From Haematococcus lacustris (taxonomy: Eukaryota; Chlorophyta; Chlorophyceae; Chlamydomonadales; Haematococcaceae): a stretch of 64,000 nucleotides of DNA. The notes beneath the pieces are model-generated. The model had not been told where the DNA came from, searched no databases, and saw nothing but the letters and a program-made list of their open reading frames with translations. Below, in pieces: positions 61,801 to 64,000 of the stretch. Within the stretch, counting starts at the first letter, position 1, and every line of letters starts with the position of its first letter. The translations under genes and the position numbers were made by a program. The DNA is taken from NCBI GenBank assembly GCA_030144725.1, contig JASKMD010000007.1, forward strand, positions 7,861,568 through 7,925,567. The letters run 5' to 3'.

Positions 61801-64000
61801 GACTTGCTGTCCCTTGAACCTGTCCTTGCAACCTGCTACACAGCTCTGCACAGCAAACCTGTTGATGGGAAAGGCCAGCAGCAGCCCCTCATGGGCCTTG
61901 CAGTGCCATCCAAGCCTGGCCCTCCTGCCCTGCTGCCCTCCTGCCCTGCTGCCCTGCTGCCCTCCTGCCCTGCTGCCCTGCTGCCCTCCTGCCCTGCTGC
62001 CCTCCTGCCCTGCTGCCCTCCTGCCCTCCTGCCCTGCTGCCCTGCTGCCCTGCTGGCCCTGGTGCTCAGCAACACGCCCTCTGCTAGCCACCCAGGACCC
62101 CACAGCCACCCCTGCTAGCCAATCATGCATGACCTTAACTTCTACAGCATGCCCCTACTCTCCACCCCTACCGTCCACCCCTACCCTCCAGCCCTGCCCT
62201 CTGCCTCTGACCTCCAGCCCTCCAGCCCTGTCATCCAGCCCTTCAGCCCCGCAGCCTGATGCACCTTGATGTATGTGAGAGCATTCTTGGTGTGGAAGGT
62301 GTCGTGCGGCAGGTTTGCCTGGATCTGGATGTTCAGGTGCTTGCGCTCCTCCATGATGGGCTCTATCTTGGTGAGGAACAGGCGCTTCAGCTCCACCACC
62401 TCCTGCTTCTGGTCAGTGCTCAGGTCAATCAGCTTCTGCAGGACAGCAGTGGAGGGGGCCAGCAGGGGCAGGTGAGGGAAGTCACTACCTGCTGCCATGC
62501 AACACGCTGTGGCGGTAGATTTCTGTGGTGCAGCAGCACATGCTGGAAGGCCTTGACATGGTGGTAAAAGGGCAAGCAGGCAGGAGGGCAAGCAGGCAGG
62601 AGGGCAAGCAGGTGGGAGGGCAAACAGGCAGGAGAAGAGCAGGTAGGAGGGCAAGCAGGTGGGAGGGCAAGCAGGCAGGAGGGAGGGCAGGCAGGTGGGT
62701 GTAGGCTGGGCCCACCATCACGTTCCTCCACAGGTTGATGACCTCTGCCTCCGTGCTGCCCAGGTATTGGCGGGATACCACGATGAACTTGCGCGTCTCC
62801 AGGGGCTTGACCACCCCCAACCTCATAATCATCATGCTCTGCACACAAGGCACACAACGCACACAGCTGCCTGTACTGCTGCAGCTGCTGCTGCCCGTGC
62901 GGCTGTTGCCCGTGCGGCTGTTGCTGCTGCTGCCCCATGTCATTATGCTTGCATGCCCCTTGACCCTATACCCCACACATGCCAAACCCCTATGGCCACG
63001 TCAACTGCATCACGTGAAATTGTGAAGGTGTGAAGGTGTGAAGCTGCTTCAAGGGCGCAGCACCACAGGCATGACCCACCAGGTCCCTGACCAAGGTGTC
63101 CAGGTCCAGCTGGGGCTGACGGAGTGAGGCTGTGGCGTCCTTGTCTGTGTCCGCCAGCCTGATGCTCAGCTCCTTCACATACCTGACACATCAAACAGCC
63201 AGCACAACTAGAGTCAAGTTATTAAACTGACGTGTTTTATACACCGTACTGATACACCTTGTTGGTGATACGCTGATTTGGTGAAAACCCAAATCTCATG
63301 CTGAAACAACTGCTGATACAATTTGATGGCGAAAACATCTCATGCTTAGGGAGTTATCGCCAAAATCCCATGCTCAAAACAATTGGTGATTTTGTGACTG
63401 GTGATTTGGTGACGAAATGATTTGGTGAAATCTTGATGATACTTGATGGTACTTGATGGTGACGATAGTACGATGGTTCTTGATGGTGACGAAATGGTTT
63501 GGTGAAATCTTGATGGTACTTGATGAATAGCTATAGTTTAATAATTAAGTGATTTGTTGAAGCAAGTTTCAGGGCTGCCAGGGCCCAGGGGATGGAGTGG
63601 AGGGGAGATGAGCACACCAGAGTTGGCAAGTGTACTGCCAGTGGTGCCTGGAGTGATGGGCAGAGCGCTACCAGCTTGCCAGTGAGGGGAGGGAAGAGGA
63701 ACAGAGCCGCCAGCCCAGGAGCAGCGTGGCACTCACATTTGGTAGATGCGGTAGATGGCATCGCTGCTGAGGTCCTTGATGCTCTCAGGCGTCAGCTGCA
63801 CCAGGTGCCCGCCCACATTCTCCAGTGACCCCAGCTCCTCCTCTGCTGGGTAGATGGCAGTCTGGCCACAGCACGGCACATGGGAATGGTTAGGCCAGGA
63901 AGGGATAGCCAGGGAGGGAGACCAAGCCTGAAGACAAGCTGGAGCATACCCTAACCTTGCAGGCTGTCACACCAGCCCTCTTTACTCGCTCCTCCTTCCC
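58818..64000 (-). CDS. Gln/Pro-rich regulator-like protein, C-terminal part
   Basis: Eight exons with continuous phase, 64000-63956 (open to the right), 63861-63737, 63182-63080, 62838-62716, 62435-62265, 61532-61438, 61073-60928 and 60706-58818 (stop), give 898 residues. The ordered part is helical: LTPESIKDLSSDAIYRIYQM, YVKELSIRLADTD, FIVVSRQYLGSTEAEVINLW, LKRLFLTKIEPIMEERKHLN, AVIKLRDNLKAEQHVVLEFA and LLVKCYPAVPDALGIASAL. The last exon is a 628-residue Gln/Gly/Pro/Ser tract with several CAG-coded poly-Gln runs. This layout (conserved helical block ending in a long Gln-rich tail) recalls green-algal transcription factors, including some bZIP proteins, but the DNA-binding part, if any, lies beyond 64000. 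The edge exon reads KEERVKRAGVTACK. Function is not established. Confidence 0.75.
60725..60835. repeat. GGTGCAGGGAG minisatellite
   Basis: About 9 imperfect units in the last intron of the Gln-rich gene, directly upstream (in transcript sense) of its final acceptor. Confidence 0.8.
63235..63535. repeat. AT-rich degenerate repeats in intron
   Basis: Repeats built on TTGATGGTGACGAAATG, GGTTTGGTGAAATC and ACTTGATGGT fill the intron between the exons at 63737 and 63182. Composition is clearly lower in GC than the neighbours. Confidence 0.7.

Overview
The window looks like nuclear DNA of a chlamydomonadalean green alga, and the dispersed repeats and gene style resemble Haematococcus. That placement is inference, not a database match. 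The support is GC-rich coding exons joined by GTGAGT-type donors and CAG acceptors, many long introns full of CTG/CAG runs and GC-rich minisatellites, genes with algal or plant counterparts, TGTAA near two gene ends, and repeated fragments that resemble eukaryotic TnpB (Fanzor) proteins. No bacterial operon, rRNA, tRNA, CRISPR array or prophage was seen. Most long open frames here are tandem arrays read in several frames and are not genes. Gene models below were built by hand from splice sites and phase continuity. Layout: (1) 1-9911, minus: the N-terminal two thirds of the helicase core of a RECQL/RecQ1-type helicase. Its C-terminal exons lie off the left edge, and nearly every intron is filled by a satellite array. 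One intron holds a hAT-like non-autonomous transposon and another holds a decayed ORF. (2) 9640-14812: a duplicated bidirectional promoter. One copy drives RECQL leftwards and the other drives an EF-hand gene rightwards, and each copy carries the dead first exon of the other gene. (3) 14773-18756, plus: an EF-hand protein with a cilium-like N-terminal motif. (4) 19498-24320, plus: a sugar-phosphate/nucleotide-sugar transporter of the TPT family, with a Fanzor-like fragment in intron 3. (5) 25765-28283: a second hAT-like copy with a 1.6 kb pentamer array at the same internal site. (6) 28870-30501, plus: a tentative secreted proline-rich protein. (7) 31425-33006, plus: a DUF3181-like protein with a plastid-type presequence. 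(8) 33717-40420: a Fanzor-like fragment split by a young Ty3/Gypsy chromovirus with a 5-bp target duplication and gag and pol in one frame separated by an amber codon. (9) 40779-43637, plus: a small gene resembling SHG1/BOD1. (10) 43745-45700: further Fanzor-like remnants. (11) about 46159-56517, plus: a very large WDR6/TRM734-like WD40 protein (tRNA position-34 2'-O-methylation partner) with low-complexity insertions. (12) 56901-57091: a hairpin element with perfect 28-bp arms. (13) 58818-64000, minus: the C-terminal 898 residues of a Gln/Pro-rich regulator-like protein that continues off the right edge. The host genes are ordinary eukaryotic housekeeping, plastid, transport and cilium functions and do not form a pathway. 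The unusual biology is in the repeats: satellites inside introns and inside transposons, nested Fanzor-like and Gypsy elements, and a duplicated divergent promoter that has decayed reciprocally.
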